DNA of 33,801 nucleotides from Propylenella binzhouense (GCF_009866965.1 NZ_SPKJ01000042.1:1-33801), one strand, 5' to 3'; shown: positions 14,466-24,014, counted from the stretch's first letter. Program-made: numbers and translations. Notes: generated by a model from the sequence alone, not told the origin.

Positions 14466-15377
14466 TCACCCGGCGGCGCGCCCGGCGTTGAAGTGCACGC
14501 GGCCAAGCCCGGAGGCGTCGTAGCCGGGGCTCGCCGCGAGCCGCTCCGCGAAGAGGTCGGTGCGCAGGAAGGCGAGGAAGCGCTGGAACGGCTCCTCGAA
14601 CCAGTCCGGCCGGCTCACCAGGAGATCGAAGCGCTCCCTGAGCACCGGCACGAAATCGAGCCGGTACTGGCGGGCGACCGAGCGCAGCCCGAACGCCGCG
14701 TCGGCGGATCCTTCCGCGACCGCGGAGGCCGCGTCGCTCTCGGTGCGCGCGGCATGGACGAAGTCGATCGTGGCGGGGTCGATCCCGGCGGCGGCGAGGA
14801 GGTCGAGGAGCAGGATCTGGCTGCCCGCCTGCTCCTGCCGCGGCACGACCCGCGCGGAGGCGAGATGCGCGGCGCCTTCGATCCGCTTCGGGTTGCCCGG
14901 CGCGACGAGGAATCCGCGCTCGCGCCAGGCCCATTCCACGAGCACGACGTCGCGGGCGGCGAAGCGGTCCCGCACCAGCGGAACGTTCCAGTCCTCGTCC
15001 GCGCGCCGGCGGACATGGAGGCCGGTGGCGATCCCCTCGTTGCGCTGGAAGCGGTCGAGGCCGTCCAGGCTGCCGTCGAAGAAGGTCGCGATCCCGCAGC
15101 GGGATTCCCGCACGGCCCAGTCGAGCAGCGGGTCGTGGCTGCCGAGAAGCACGCAGGCGGGAGCCGGCGCCGCACCCGGGGAGGAATCGTGGCTGGCGAG
15201 CCATGCCTCGATCCGGGAGCGCTGGAAGAGGAGCTTGCCGACGGCGCGCGTGCAGGGGATCTGGCCGGCGGCCGCGAGGTCGTAGACCCTGCGCTCCTTG
15301 AGGCGCAGCAGGTCGGCGACCTCCCGGGTCGTCATGAATTCCGTGTCCACGTGCGCCGCCATGCCGGTCAGAGCCAT
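14466..15377 (-). CDS. Helix-turn-helix regulator with periplasmic-binding-protein-like sensor domain (PBP_like, molybdate/tungstate-type)
   Basis: The 303-residue product starts at the ATG at 15377; ATG starts at M6 and at MTTREV, a few codons further in, are also possible. Residues about 16-65 are an excisionase/MerR-type helix-turn-helix (TTREVADLLRLKERRVYDLA, GKLLFQRSRIEAWL). From about residue 85 there is a type II periplasmic-binding-protein-like domain without a signal peptide (LLGSHDPLLDWAV, GIATGLHVRR, GSADAAFGLRSVARQYRLDFVP). This layout is the PBP_like one-component regulator family, members of which are often linked to molybdate or tungstate uptake and Mo/W enzymes. Its location next to a Mo-hydroxylase cluster fits such a role but does not prove it. 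It follows pyrC on the minus strand by 116 bp, with its own promoter candidate. Confidence 0.85.
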   Translation of the reverse strand: MALTGMAAHVDTEFMTTREVADLLRLKERRVYDLAAAGQIPCTRAVGKLLFQRSRIEAWLASHDSSPGAAPAPACVLLGSHDPLLDWAVRESRCGIATFFDGSLDGLDRFQRNEGIATGLHVRRRADEDWNVPLVRDRFAARDVVLVEWAWRERGFLVAPGNPKRIEGAAHLASARVVPRQEQAGSQILLLDLLAAAGIDPATIDFVHAARTESDAASAVAEGSADAAFGLRSVARQYRLDFVPVLRERFDLLVSRPDWFEEPFQRFLAFLRTDLFAERLAASPGYDASGLGRVHFNAGRAAG

Positions 15378-15392
15378 CGTTTCGGTGGCGAT

Positions 15393-15420
15393 ACAATAAC
15401 CGCCTGATCGGTCTTGCCAA
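15393..15420 (-). promoter_or_regulatory. Sigma-70-like promoter for the HTH-PBP regulator
   Basis: On the minus strand TTGGCA (15415-15420) and TATTGT (15393-15398) are separated by 16 bp. The -35 hexamer matches the consensus at five of six bases and the -10 hexamer at four. The -10 ends 15 bases before the ATG at 15377. That leaves a very short leader, so translation may use one of the internal ATGs or be nearly leaderless. Confidence 0.45.
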
Positions 15421-15493
15421 TCCGTCGTTGATGAACCGCGCGCAGCGGACGGCGCGTGCTTCCGGCGCGTTCCGGGCCGGCGGGGGGCGTGCG

Positions 15494-16531
15494 TCAGGCC
15501 GAAATCACCGCCCAGCCAAGCCGCGGCGGCTCGAACGTGACGAGCTCGCCCTCCGCGCCGACCGGCAGCGGCGGCACCGGCGCCGCCTCCGCCTCCGCAA
15601 GCGTGATCCGCTCCTCGTTCGGCGGGAGCCCGTAGAAGGCCGGGCCGTTCAGGGAGGCGAACGCCTCCAGCCGCTCGAGCGCGCCCTCTTCGGCGAAGAC
15701 CTGGGCATAGCAGGCGAGCGCGACCGGCGCGGAGAAGACGCCGGCGCAGCCGCAGGCGTTCTCCTTGAGGTGCTTCATGTGCGGGGCGGTGTCCGTCCCC
15801 AGGAAGAAGCAGGCCTCGCCGCCGGTGGCGGCGTTCCGGAGCGCCTCCTGATGGAGGCCGCGCTTCAGCACCGGCAGGCAGTAATAATGCGGGCGGATGC
15901 CGCCGACGAGGAGCGCGTTGCGGTTCAGCATGAGATGCTGCGGCGTGATCGTCGCGCCGAGCCGCGGCGCATGCGCGCGCACGAAATCCGCTCCCTCGCG
16001 CGTCGTGATGTGCTCCATCACGACCTTCAGGCCCTCGTGCTCGCGCAGGAGCGGGGCGAGCACCCGGTCGATGAAGACGGCTTCCCGGTCGAAGATGTCG
16101 ATCGCCGGGTCGGTCACTTCGCCGTGGACGAGAAGCGGCATGCCCGCCCGCTCCATCGCCGCGAGCACCTCGCGGATGGCGGCGATGCTCGAAACGCCGA
16201 ACTGGGAGTTCGTGGTCGCATGCGCGGGGTAGAGCTTCGCCGCGGTCAGCACGCCGTCGCGATGGCCGGCCACGAGGTCGGCCGGGTCCGTCGCCTCGGT
16301 GAGATAGGCCGTCATCAGCGGCGTGAAGCGCGCGCCGGCGGGCACGGCCGCCAGGATGCGCTCGCGATAGGCCGCCGCCGCCGCGGCGGTCGTCACCGGC
16401 GGCACGAGGTTCGGCATCACGATCGCCCGCCCGAAGTGCCGCGCCGTGAACGGGACGACCGTCCTCAGCATGGCGCCGTCGCGGAAATGGACGTGCCAGT
16501 CGTCCGGGCGTCGGATGGTGATCGCGGTCAT
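15494..16531 (-). CDS. pyrC: Dihydroorotase, class II (PyrC type)
   Basis: This 345-residue enzyme cyclises N-carbamoyl-aspartate to dihydroorotate in pyrimidine synthesis. The open frame extends upstream to 16642, but ATG 16531 gives the usual PyrC N-terminus ([19 protein letters not shown]) and a length near the 348 residues of the E. coli enzyme. Zinc ligands and catalytic residues are visible: H13 and H15 in HVH, the lysine K99 in AAKLYP that is carboxylated in the family, the His of LLVHGEVTD, the His of [10 protein letters not shown], and the Asp of FLGTDTAPH. It is transcribed away from lemA. The intergenic region of 216 bp to lemA contains an AT-rich patch (16675-16710) that probably holds the divergent promoters, but no clean hexamer pair was found. 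Confidence 0.95.
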   Translation of the reverse strand: MTAITIRRPDDWHVHFRDGAMLRTVVPFTARHFGRAIVMPNLVPPVTTAAAAAAYRERILAAVPAGARFTPLMTAYLTEATDPADLVAGHRDGVLTAAKLYPAHATTNSQFGVSSIAAIREVLAAMERAGMPLLVHGEVTDPAIDIFDREAVFIDRVLAPLLREHEGLKVVMEHITTREGADFVRAHAPRLGATITPQHLMLNRNALLVGGIRPHYYCLPVLKRGLHQEALRNAATGGEACFFLGTDTAPHMKHLKENACGCAGVFSAPVALACYAQVFAEEGALERLEAFASLNGPAFYGLPPNEERITLAEAEAAPVPPLPVGAEGELVTFEPPRLGWAVISA

Positions 16532-16747
16532 CAGGCGTTCGGCTCCGGCAGGAGGGGCGTCGGGCGCGTGTCGCATGGCGGCTCCCGGCCGGCAATGCCC
16601 CCGTGGCGTTCCCTTTCCCGCGCCGCGACGCGGGACGGCCATGACGATCCCGCCGCCGTTGCGGCTTCTTCTTGTAACGGCGGATTAATTACGCTCGGTT
16701 AGACTGGGGGAAAGCGCGGCAACAACCGCCGGGGGATTTTGCTGACC

Positions 16748-17299
16748 ATGTGGATCGTGGTTGTTCTCGTGCTGATCGTCGTCGGCTACGGCGTCTATCT
16801 TTACAATCGACTCGTCGCGACGCGGCAGATGAGCGAGGAGGCCTGGAGCGGCATCGACGTCCAGCTGAAGCGCCGCTCCGACCTCGTTCCGAACCTCGTC
16901 TCCACCGTCAAGGGCTATGCCGCCCACGAGACCGGCACGTTCGATGCCGTGACGAGGCTCCGGGCCGCGGCGGCCGCCGTGCCGGCGGGCGATGTCGAGG
17001 GCAGGGCAAGGGCGGAATCGGCGCTCTCGGCGGCGCTCGGCCGGCTCCTCGCCGTGGCCGAGGCCTATCCGGACCTGAAGGCGAGCGCGAACTTCCTGCA
17101 GCTCCAGACGGAGCTCGCGACGATCGAGAACGACATCCAGATGGCGCGCCGCTACTACAACGGCGCGGTGCGGAACCTCAACACGATGGTCGAGACCGTC
17201 CCGAGCAATTTCGTGGCGAACGCCTTCGGCTTCGCCCGTCGCGACTATTTCGAAATCGAGGATGCGGGCGAGCGCGCGGTGCCGGCGGTCGCCTTCTGA
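16748..17299 (+). CDS. lemA: LemA family membrane protein
   Basis: The 183-residue protein starts at ATG 16748, which lies about 10 bases after a GGGGGA sequence. A TTG at 16739 in the same frame is too close to that site. Residues 1-20 are one membrane segment (MWIVVVLVLIVVGYGVYLY). The rest is the long helical LemA domain: YNRLVATRQMSEEAWSGIDV, LKRRSDLVPNLVSTVKGYA, and ARRYYNGAVRNLN with the EIENDIQ-like coil before it. The C-terminal NAFGFARRDYFEIED is typical. The function of LemA is not well established; it often pairs with DUF2207 or TPM-domain proteins, and here the DUF2207 gene starts 16 bp downstream, so the two probably form one membrane complex. Confidence 0.93.
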   Translation: MWIVVVLVLIVVGYGVYLYNRLVATRQMSEEAWSGIDVQLKRRSDLVPNLVSTVKGYAAHETGTFDAVTRLRAAAAAVPAGDVEGRARAESALSAALGRLLAVAEAYPDLKASANFLQLQTELATIENDIQMARRYYNGAVRNLNTMVETVPSNFVANAFGFARRDYFEIEDAGERAVPAVAF

Positions 17300-17315
17300 G
17301 CGAGGGGCGGCGGCG

Positions 17316-19280
17316 GTGAGAATTCTCGCAGCACTCCTCCTCGGCTGCGTGCTGGCGCTCTCCGGCGCCGGCGGGGCGCGCGCCGCCGAGCAGATCGAGC
17401 GCTTCGACAGCCGGATCGTGATCGCGCAGGACGGCACGCTCACGGTCACCGAGCGCATCCGGGTGCGCGCCGAGCACCGCGACATCCGCCACGGCCTCTA
17501 CCGCGATTTCCCGATCTTCTTCCGCGACGAGGCGGGACGGCGGCACGAAGTGCCGTTCAAGGTCCTCTCCGTCAGGCGGGACAACCGGCCGGAACCCTTC
17601 TGGACCGAGCGGCACGCCAATTTCGTCCGCATCTATGCCGGCGACAAGGGGACCGAGCTGAGGCCGGGCGCCTATGTCTACACGTTCAGCTACGAGACGG
17701 CCCGGCAGTTCCGCTGGTTCGGCGGCGGGCCGGAACTCGACTGGAACGTGACCGGCAATTTCTGGCGCTTCCCGATCGCTAAGGCCACGGTGCGGATCAA
17801 GGCGCCGGGCGGCGCCCGGCCGACGCGCTGGACCGCCTATACCGGTCCGCTTCGCGCCCGCGGCACCGCCTTCGAGGGCGCGATCGGAACGGACGGCGTG
17901 CTCGGCGTGGAGACGACCGGGCGGCTCGCGCCGGGGGAGGGGCTCACAATCGTAGCGGAATATCCGCCGGGCACCGTGACGGAGCCGACGCGGCAGGACC
18001 GCGCCTGGTACGCGATCCTCGACAACCGAGCCTGGCTCGCAGGCGGTCTCGGCTTCGCGCTCGTGCTCGCCTATTACGTGACGGCCTGGCGCGCGGTCGG
18101 CCGCGATCCGGAGGGCGGGCTCATCATCCCGCGCTTCGCGCCGCCGGAGGGCGTGTCGCCGGCGCTCGCGAACTACATCCGCAACTGGGGCTTCTCGGAA
18201 GCGGGCTGGCGCGCCTTCACCGCCGCCGCGCTGTCGCTCGCGGTGCGCGGCCTCGTCCTCTTCGACCAGAACGGCAAGGAGCTGACCCTCAGGCGGACGG
18301 CGAAGGCGGTGCCGCCGCGCTTCGATGCGCTGCCGCCCGGCGAGCGCGCGATCCTCAACTGGGTGGAGCGCGAGGGCGGCTCCGGCCGGATCACGCGCGA
18401 GAACGGCAAGGCCGTCGCGGAGGCGGCGAAGACCTTCCGCCGCACCATCCACGCGGAGAACCGGGACCGCTTCTTCCGCCACAATTATCTCTTCTTCGGG
18501 ATCGGCGCCGGCCTGACCGGGGCGGCGATCCTTCTGACCTCCTGGCTCGGCGGCATCGCGTTCGCGGACTTCCTTCCCCTCGCGCCGTTCCTGTTCCTGG
18601 CGGTCGGGATCGGCTTCGGGCTGGCGCCTGCGATCCGCCGCCTCCTCGGCGCCGCGTCCACGCCGGTTCTCCTGCGCTCCGCGCTCGGGCTGACGGCGTT
18701 CGTCACCATCCTCATCCTCGAGACCGCGAAGATGCTCGGTGCCCGCGACGGCGGCTGGGACGGGTTCGTCGGCGCGGTCGCGGGCGTGCTCGCGGACCAC
18801 CCGGAGCCCTTCGCGCTCTTCGTCGGCTTCGCGCTCGTGAACGGCCTCTTCGTCTATCTCCTGCGCGCCCCGACGGTCGACGGCCGCGCCGTGATGGACG
18901 AGCTCGAGGGCTTTCGCCTCTATCTCACCACCGCCGAGACGCCGCGGCTCGACATGCATCCGCCGGTGATCGACCAGGAGCGGTTCGAGGCGCTCCTGCC
19001 CTATGCGGTCGCGCTCGACGCGGAAAGACCCTGGACGGCGGCGTTCGAGAGCGCCCTCCGGCGCGCCCATCCGGGCGAGGATCCGGTCGGCAGCTACCGG
19101 CCCGACTGGCGCTATGGCGGCGGCTGGTCGGGCCGCGACCTCCCGCGCGCCGTCTCCGCCTCGATCGCCGCGGCGACGGCGAGCTTCGCGGCCGCCATGC
19201 CGAGCACATCCTCCTCCGGCTTCGGCGGCGGCGGAGGCTCCGGGGGCGGCGGAGGCGGCGGCGGGGGCGGCGGCTGGTAG
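17316..19280 (+). CDS. DUF2207 domain-containing membrane protein with glycine-rich tail
   Basis: GTG 17316 was chosen over the open upstream frame because it gives a clean signal peptide (VRILAALLLGCVLALSGAG, cleavage near ARA-AEQ) and lies 16 bp after lemA. The protein is 654 residues. The exported N-terminal DUF2207 domain (residues 25-230) contains IVIAQDGTLTVTERI and DIRHGLYRDFP. A membrane segment follows (LGFALVLAYYVTAW), then a cytoplasmic region and several more segments near residues 390-430 and 440-525. The end is a run of Gly with a few Ser and a final Trp, as in many DUF2207 and TPM proteins. No biochemical role is established. Linkage with lemA is conserved in many bacteria and suggests envelope maintenance. 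Confidence 0.9.
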   Translation: MRILAALLLGCVLALSGAGGARAAEQIERFDSRIVIAQDGTLTVTERIRVRAEHRDIRHGLYRDFPIFFRDEAGRRHEVPFKVLSVRRDNRPEPFWTERHANFVRIYAGDKGTELRPGAYVYTFSYETARQFRWFGGGPELDWNVTGNFWRFPIAKATVRIKAPGGARPTRWTAYTGPLRARGTAFEGAIGTDGVLGVETTGRLAPGEGLTIVAEYPPGTVTEPTRQDRAWYAILDNRAWLAGGLGFALVLAYYVTAWRAVGRDPEGGLIIPRFAPPEGVSPALANYIRNWGFSEAGWRAFTAAALSLAVRGLVLFDQNGKELTLRRTAKAVPPRFDALPPGERAILNWVEREGGSGRITRENGKAVAEAAKTFRRTIHAENRDRFFRHNYLFFGIGAGLTGAAILLTSWLGGIAFADFLPLAPFLFLAVGIGFGLAPAIRRLLGAASTPVLLRSALGLTAFVTILILETAKMLGARDGGWDGFVGAVAGVLADHPEPFALFVGFALVNGLFVYLLRAPTVDGRAVMDELEGFRLYLTTAETPRLDMHPPVIDQERFEALLPYAVALDAERPWTAAFESALRRAHPGEDPVGSYRPDWRYGGGWSGRDLPRAVSASIAAATASFAAAMPSTSSSGFGGGGGSGGGGGGGGGGGW

Positions 19281-19372
19281 GGCTTCCCGCAGCGGCCGGG
19301 TGACATCGCCCGTGCGCCTTGCTAGGCAGGCCGCGCCCGCATCCGGGCTGAGCCACAAGAACGCGCGAAGAA

Positions 19373-21766
19373 ATGCCCGACCTCCTGCTCGAACTCTTCT
19401 CCGAGGAGATTCCGGCCCGCATGCAGAGCCAGGCCGCCGAGGACCTCCGGCGGCTGGTGACCGGCCGCATGGTGGAGGCCGGCCTCACCTACGAGGGCGC
19501 CAAGGCCTTCGCCACGCCGCGCCGGCTCGCGCTCACCGTGCACGGCGTGACCGTGCGCTCCGCCGACATCCGCGAGGAGCGCAAGGGCCCGCGCGTCGGC
19601 GCGCCGGAGAAGGCGGTCGAGGGCTTCCTGCGCGCCGCCGGGCTCGCCTCCATCGACGAGGCGACGATCCAGTCCGATCCGAAGAAGGGCGACTTCTACG
19701 TCGCGATCGTCGAGAAGCCGGGCCGGCCGGCCGAGGCGATCATCGCCGAGATCGTGCCGGAGGTCATCCGCTCCTTCCCCTGGCCGAAATCGATGCGCTG
19801 GGGCGCGCGCTCCGCGCCGCAGGGCACGCCGTTCTCGCCGCCGGAGGCGGAGGGCACGGCGAGCCTGCGCTGGGTGCGTCCGCTCCGCGCGATCCTCTGC
19901 ACCTTCGGTCCGGAGACCGAGGAGCCGGCCGTCATCCCGGTCGAGATTGCCGGGATCGCGGCCGGGAACGTCACCTACGGCCACCGCTTCATGACCGACG
20001 GCGCGCCGATCCGGGTCCGCCGCTTCGACGACTACGTGCCCGCCCTCGAAGCCGCGAAGGTCGTGCTCGATCCGGAGCGCCGCAAGGCGATCATCGAGAC
20101 GGAGGCGACGAGCCTCGCCTTCGCGCAAGGGCTCGAAGTGGTCGAGGATCCGGGCCTCCTCGACGAGGTCGCGGGCCTCGTCGAATGGCCGGTCGTGCTG
20201 ATGGGCCGCTTCGACGAGCGCTTCCTCGCGATCCCCGACGAGGTGATCCGGCTCACGATCCGCGCCAACCAGAAATGCTTCGTCGTGCGCGATCCCGCCA
20301 CCGGCGCGCTCACCAGCCGCTTCCTGCTCGTCGCCAACATCGAGGCCTCCGACGGCGGCAGGGCGATCGTCGCCGGCAACGAGCGCGTCATCGCCGCCCG
20401 GCTCTCCGATGCGCGCTTCTTCTGGGAGCAGGACCAGAAGGTCAGGCTGGAAGACTGGGCGAAGAAGCTCGAAAGCGTCACCTTCCACGAGAAGCTCGGC
20501 AGCCAGGCCGAGCGGGTGGAGCGCATCGCCCGGCTCGCGCGCGAGCTCGCGCCGGCGCTCGGCGCCGATCCCGATGCGGCCGAGCGCGCCGCGCGCCTCG
20601 CCAAGGCGGACCTGCCGACCGCGATGGTCGGCGAGTTCCCGGAGCTGCAGGGCGTGATGGGCCGGTACTATGCGCTCGCGCAGGGCGAAGCGCCGGAGAT
20701 CGCGAACGCGATCCGCGACCATTACAAGCCGCAGGGGCCGGGCGACCTCGTGCCGGCCGAGCCGGTCGCGATCGCCGTCGCGCTCGCCGACAAGCTCGAC
20801 ACGCTGGTCGGCTTCTGGGCGATCGACGAGAAGCCGACGGGCTCGAAGGACCCTTACGCGCTCCGCCGCGCCGCGCTCGGCGTGATCCGGCTGGTGTTGG
20901 GGAACGAGCTGCGCCTGAGGCTGATGGATATCGCCATTGCGAGCTATGACCAACTCGCCCATTCGCTCGAAGGAAGAGCCAACGTCTGGGCCTACCTTCG
21001 CGACGGAGCCGAGGGCTACGACTGCGTGGAGGTTGCTCGAGGTTATCGTGCGAACCTAGCTTACTGGGACACTGCCGTTCTCGCGCACGTAGATGACCCA
21101 GATGTCCAGGTCCGCAACAAGCGATTCAATTTTGACGGACGCGAGATCATCGTGCCGCGATTTGCTGCACGCGCGCGGGTTGCGCTGGACCTCCTCGCCT
21201 TCTTCGCCGACCGCCTCAAGGTCCATCTCCGCGAGGAGGGCGCGCGGCACGATTTGATCGACGCGGTATTCGCGCTCGCCCGTGAGACGGGGAGCGCCGA
21301 AGGCGCGGGCGAGAAGGCCGGAGAGCCGCAGGACGACCTGCTGATGATCGTCCGCCGGGTCGAGGCGCTCGGCCGCTTCCTGGAGACGGATGACGGCGCG
21401 AACCTCCTCACCGGCTATCGCCGCGCGGCGAACATCCTGCGCGCCGAGGAGCGGAAGGACGGCGAGGGCGCCTTCGACGGTCCCCCCGACCACCATCTGA
21501 TCGAGGAGAGGGGCGAGCCCGAGGAGCGGGCGCTCCTCCACGTCATGGAGGCCGCCGAGCGCCACGCCCGCGCGCATGTCGAAGCGGAGGATTTCGAGGG
21601 CGCCATGAAGGCGCTCGCCGAGCTCCGCCCCGCCGTCGACGCCTTCTTCGACAAGGTGACGGTCAATGCCGAGGACCCGGCGCTGCGGGCGAACCGCCTG
21701 AGGCTCCTCAACCGCCTGCGCCGGGCGACGCTCGCCGTCGCGGACTTCTCGCGGATCGCGGGGTGA
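19373..21766 (+). CDS. glyS: Glycyl-tRNA synthetase beta subunit, with an unusual internal segment
   Basis: The 797-residue product is the beta chain of the alpha2beta2 glycyl-tRNA synthetase, which binds tRNA-Gly and supports charging by the alpha chain. ATG 19373 gives the standard [17 protein letters not shown] start. Conserved parts are [22 protein letters not shown] (family region near residue 65), [36 protein letters not shown] and the C-terminal DALR anticodon domain ending [21 protein letters not shown]. Between LRLRLM and [12 protein letters not shown] lie about 85 residues (519-603, bases 20927-21181). E. coli GlyS has only about 25 there. This stretch has about 59% G+C by hand count, against 70-73% on both sides, and codon use unlike the rest. 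The frame stays open. glyQ is not in the window. Confidence 0.94.
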   Translation: MPDLLLELFSEEIPARMQSQAAEDLRRLVTGRMVEAGLTYEGAKAFATPRRLALTVHGVTVRSADIREERKGPRVGAPEKAVEGFLRAAGLASIDEATIQSDPKKGDFYVAIVEKPGRPAEAIIAEIVPEVIRSFPWPKSMRWGARSAPQGTPFSPPEAEGTASLRWVRPLRAILCTFGPETEEPAVIPVEIAGIAAGNVTYGHRFMTDGAPIRVRRFDDYVPALEAAKVVLDPERRKAIIETEATSLAFAQGLEVVEDPGLLDEVAGLVEWPVVLMGRFDERFLAIPDEVIRLTIRANQKCFVVRDPATGALTSRFLLVANIEASDGGRAIVAGNERVIAARLSDARFFWEQDQKVRLEDWAKKLESVTFHEKLGSQAERVERIARLARELAPALGADPDAAERAARLAKADLPTAMVGEFPELQGVMGRYYALAQGEAPEIANAIRDHYKPQGPGDLVPAEPVAIAVALADKLDTLVGFWAIDEKPTGSKDPYALRRAALGVIRLVLGNELRLRLMDIAIASYDQLAHSLEGRANVWAYLRDGAEGYDCVEVARGYRANLAYWDTAVLAHVDDPDVQVRNKRFNFDGREIIVPRFAARARVALDLLAFFADRLKVHLREEGARHDLIDAVFALARETGSAEGAGEKAGEPQDDLLMIVRRVEALGRFLETDDGANLLTGYRRAANILRAEERKDGEGAFDGPPDHHLIEERGEPEERALLHVMEAAERHARAHVEAEDFEGAMKALAELRPAVDAFFDKVTVNAEDPALRANRLRLLNRLRRATLAVADFSRIAG
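20927..21181 (+). other. Low-GC extra segment inside glyS (candidate in-frame insertion)
   Basis: About 85 codons begin at D519 of GlyS and end just before the conserved LLAFFADRL helix. Hand counts give 129 G+C in the 220 bases 20941-21160 (59%), against 44 of 60 (20761-20820) and 42 of 60 (21241-21300) outside. The residues (for example [18 protein letters not shown] and [16 protein letters not shown]) do not match any GlyS stretch I know. No clear terminal repeat or target duplication is visible. It may be a captured gene piece, a palindromic-element type insertion or a lineage-specific domain. Confidence 0.55.
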
Positions 21767-21779
21767 GGGGGGGCCTCGC

Positions 21780-21799
21780 GCCCGCCGGACCGGGCGGGC
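21780..21799 (+). terminator. GC-rich hairpin after glyS
   Basis: GCCCGCC at 21780-21786 pairs with GGCGGGC at 21793-21799 around a 6-base loop, 14 bases after the glyS stop. The T-poor tail makes it a weak intrinsic terminator. The remaining gap up to 21958 showed no riboswitch motif, including no TPP box, which was sought because of the thiamine-precursor-like ABC genes. Confidence 0.4.
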
Positions 21800-21958
21800 T
21801 CGGGGCTCTTGCAAATCGGCGCGGGCAATGTCCCGATAGCGAGGCGGCCCGGCTGCGGACCGCGGATGCGCAGGTGAGGACGTCCGCCGCCGTGACGGGA
21901 CGGGAAAGGCCGCGGGAAGAATGATGGAAGCCGAAGGCACGGCCGGGGGCGGCCGCCC

Positions 21959-22900
21959 ATGACGAGCGCCCCGGTTGCGGAGCCAGGCGCGGCGATCGGC
22001 TACCGGGCGCGCGCCGGCTGGCCGCGGCGTCTCGCGGCCGGGCAGGCCGTGCCGGTGCTCGTCGTCTGTCTCGGCATCCTTGCGATCTGGTACGTCGCGG
22101 CCGTCGCGCTCAACGCACCGTTCCAGCGCGACGCCTTCGCCCGCGCCAAGGCGTCGCCCACCACGCTCGAATTCGTCGCCGCGACGCTTGCGCAGGACCG
22201 CCCCGTGCTGCCCTCGCCGCACCAGGTCGCCGAGGAGCTCTGGAAGACGACGGTCACCGTCCGGCCGAGCTCCAAGCGCAGCCTCGTCTATCACGGCTGG
22301 GTGACGCTCTCCTCGACGCTTCTCGGCTTCCTGATGGGGACGCTGCTCGGCGTCGCACTCGCCGTCGCGATCCTCCATTCCCGCACCCTCGACAAGAGCC
22401 TGATGCCCTGGATCGTGGCCTCGCAGACGATCCCGATCCTGGCGATCGCCCCGATGGTGATCGTGGTGCTGAACGCGGTCGGCATCACCGGCCTGGTGCC
22501 GAAGGCCGCGATCTCCACCTATCTCTCCTTCTTCCCGGTGACGGTCGGGATGGTGAAGGGCCTGCGCTCGCCGGAGCCGATCCATCTCGATCTCATGCGG
22601 ACCTACAGCGCAAGCCGCGCGCAGCTCTTCTGGAAGCTGCGCTGGCCTGCCTCCGTGCCCTTCCTCTTCACCTCCATGAAGGTGGCGGTGGCGGCGAGCC
22701 TCGTCGGGGCGATCGTCGGCGAGATGCCGACCGGGGCGGTCGCCGGCCTCGGCGCGCGGCTGCTCTCCGGCTCCTATTACGGCCAGACGGTGCAGATCTG
22801 GGCGGCGCTCCTCGCCGCGGCGCTGCTCGCATCCGTGCTCGTCGCGATCGTCGGGCTCGCCGACCGCATCGTCCGCCGCCGCATGGGGGCGCCGGCATGA
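21959..22900 (+). CDS. ABC transporter permease 1 (SsuC/ThiX/RibX type)
   Basis: The 313-residue inner-membrane protein has six or so hydrophobic segments and the BPD_transp_1 core. The EAA loop that docks the ATPase is present (DLMRTYSASRAQLFWKLRWP, then ASVPFLFTSMKVAVAASLVGAIVGE). The periplasmic loop near residues 55-95 (LPSPHQVAEELW) is common in nitrate, sulfonate, taurine and pyrimidine type permeases. A 13-codon reading frame starting at 21921 with a fair ribosome site overlaps the ATG by four bases and could couple initiation, since the permease start itself has a poor site (GGGGGCGGCCGCCC). The stop overlaps the next permease by ATGA. The imported molecule is not known. Confidence 0.9.
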   Translation: MTSAPVAEPGAAIGYRARAGWPRRLAAGQAVPVLVVCLGILAIWYVAAVALNAPFQRDAFARAKASPTTLEFVAATLAQDRPVLPSPHQVAEELWKTTVTVRPSSKRSLVYHGWVTLSSTLLGFLMGTLLGVALAVAILHSRTLDKSLMPWIVASQTIPILAIAPMVIVVLNAVGITGLVPKAAISTYLSFFPVTVGMVKGLRSPEPIHLDLMRTYSASRAQLFWKLRWPASVPFLFTSMKVAVAASLVGAIVGEMPTGAVAGLGARLLSGSYYGQTVQIWAALLAAALLASVLVAIVGLADRIVRRRMGAPA

Positions 22901-23994
22901 CCCGCCGCTCCCCGGTGCTCGCCGGCGCGGTCGCCTTCGCGCTCGCCGCGCTCCTCCTGATGGCGATGGGCGGCGAGCTGATGACGCCGATGCTGCCGGT
23001 GGCCGCGCTGGCGCTTGCCGCGGCGGGGCTCGCGGCGATGCGGCTTCCGGCCTGGCGCGGCTGGCTCATGGGCCTTGGCGCGCATGGCGCCGCCTTCGCG
23101 CTCCTTTCCGCGCTGCCGCTCCTCGCCGGGCATCTCGGCGCGGCCTTCTGGGCCCTGGTGATCGCCGCCTGGCTCGGCGCCTGGAGCTTCGCCGAAGCAT
23201 TGTCGGGGGCGCGTCTGCGGAGCGGGATGGGGCGCAGGGCGCTCGATCTCGCGGTCCCGCTCGTCTTCGGCGCCTGGATCTTGATCCTCTGGGAAATCCT
23301 CGTCCGCGGCCTCGGCGTGCCGGCGGTGCTGCTGCCGCCGCCCTCGGCGATCTGGCTGCGGCTCGCCGGCTCGCTGCCCACCCTCGCCGCCGATTTCCGG
23401 CAGACCTTCCTGAAGGCGGTCCTCGTCGGCTACGCGATCGGCTGCGGCGCGGGCTTCCTGGCGGCGATCCTGGTCGACCGCGTGCCCTTTCTCCGGCGCG
23501 GCCTGCTCCCGGTCGGCAATCTCGTCAGCGCGCTGCCGATCGTGGGCGTCGCGCCGATCATGGTCATGTGGTTCGGCTTCGACTGGCCGTCCAAGGCGGC
23601 CGTGGTCGTCATCATGACCTTCTTCCCGATGCTGGTGAACACGGTCGCGGGCCTCGCCGCCGCGAGCGCCATGGAGCGCGACCTCATGCGCACCTACGCC
23701 GCCGGCTACTGGCAGGCGCTCGCCAAGCTCAGGCTGCCGGCTGCCCTGCCTTTCATCTTCAATGCCCTAAAGATCAACTCGACGCTCGCGCTGATCGGAG
23801 CCATCGTGGCGGAGTTCTTCGGAACGCCGATCGTCGGCATGGGCTTCAGGATCTCGACCGAGGTCGGGCGCATGAACATCGACATGGTCTGGGCGGAGAT
23901 CGCGGTCGCGGCGCTTGCCGGTTCGGCCTTCTATGCCCTGGTGAGCGCGCTCGAGCGTGTCCTCACCTTCTGGCACCCGTCCTACCGGACGTGA
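22897..23994 (+). CDS. ABC transporter permease 2 with extra N-terminal membrane segments
   Basis: The 365-residue protein overlaps the first permease by ATGA. Residues 1 to about 110 hold four hydrophobic segments that are not part of the usual six-segment core. The core follows: DLAVPLVFGAWILILWEILV, VPAVLLPPPSAIWLRL, LVSALPIVGVAPIMVMWFG and the EAA loop DLMRTYAAGYWQALAKLRLP followed by ALPFIFNALKI. With permease 1 it should form the transport channel as a heterodimer, a layout seen in thiamine-precursor and riboflavin type importers with NMT1-like binding proteins. The ATP-binding subunit is missing from this locus. The binding-protein gene follows after 20 bp. Confidence 0.9.
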   Translation: MTRRSPVLAGAVAFALAALLLMAMGGELMTPMLPVAALALAAAGLAAMRLPAWRGWLMGLGAHGAAFALLSALPLLAGHLGAAFWALVIAAWLGAWSFAEALSGARLRSGMGRRALDLAVPLVFGAWILILWEILVRGLGVPAVLLPPPSAIWLRLAGSLPTLAADFRQTFLKAVLVGYAIGCGAGFLAAILVDRVPFLRRGLLPVGNLVSALPIVGVAPIMVMWFGFDWPSKAAVVVIMTFFPMLVNTVAGLAAASAMERDLMRTYAAGYWQALAKLRLPAALPFIFNALKINSTLALIGAIVAEFFGTPIVGMGFRISTEVGRMNIDMVWAEIAVAALAGSAFYALVSALERVLTFWHPSYRT

Positions 23995-24014
23995 AATGGG
24001 GAGAGGAGAGTGAC

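Noticed and set aside
21767-21958. TPP or FMN riboswitch ahead of the NMT1-type ABC genes
   Set aside because: No CTGAGA, thi-box or RFN core motif was found on the + strand; only a GC-rich hairpin is visible.
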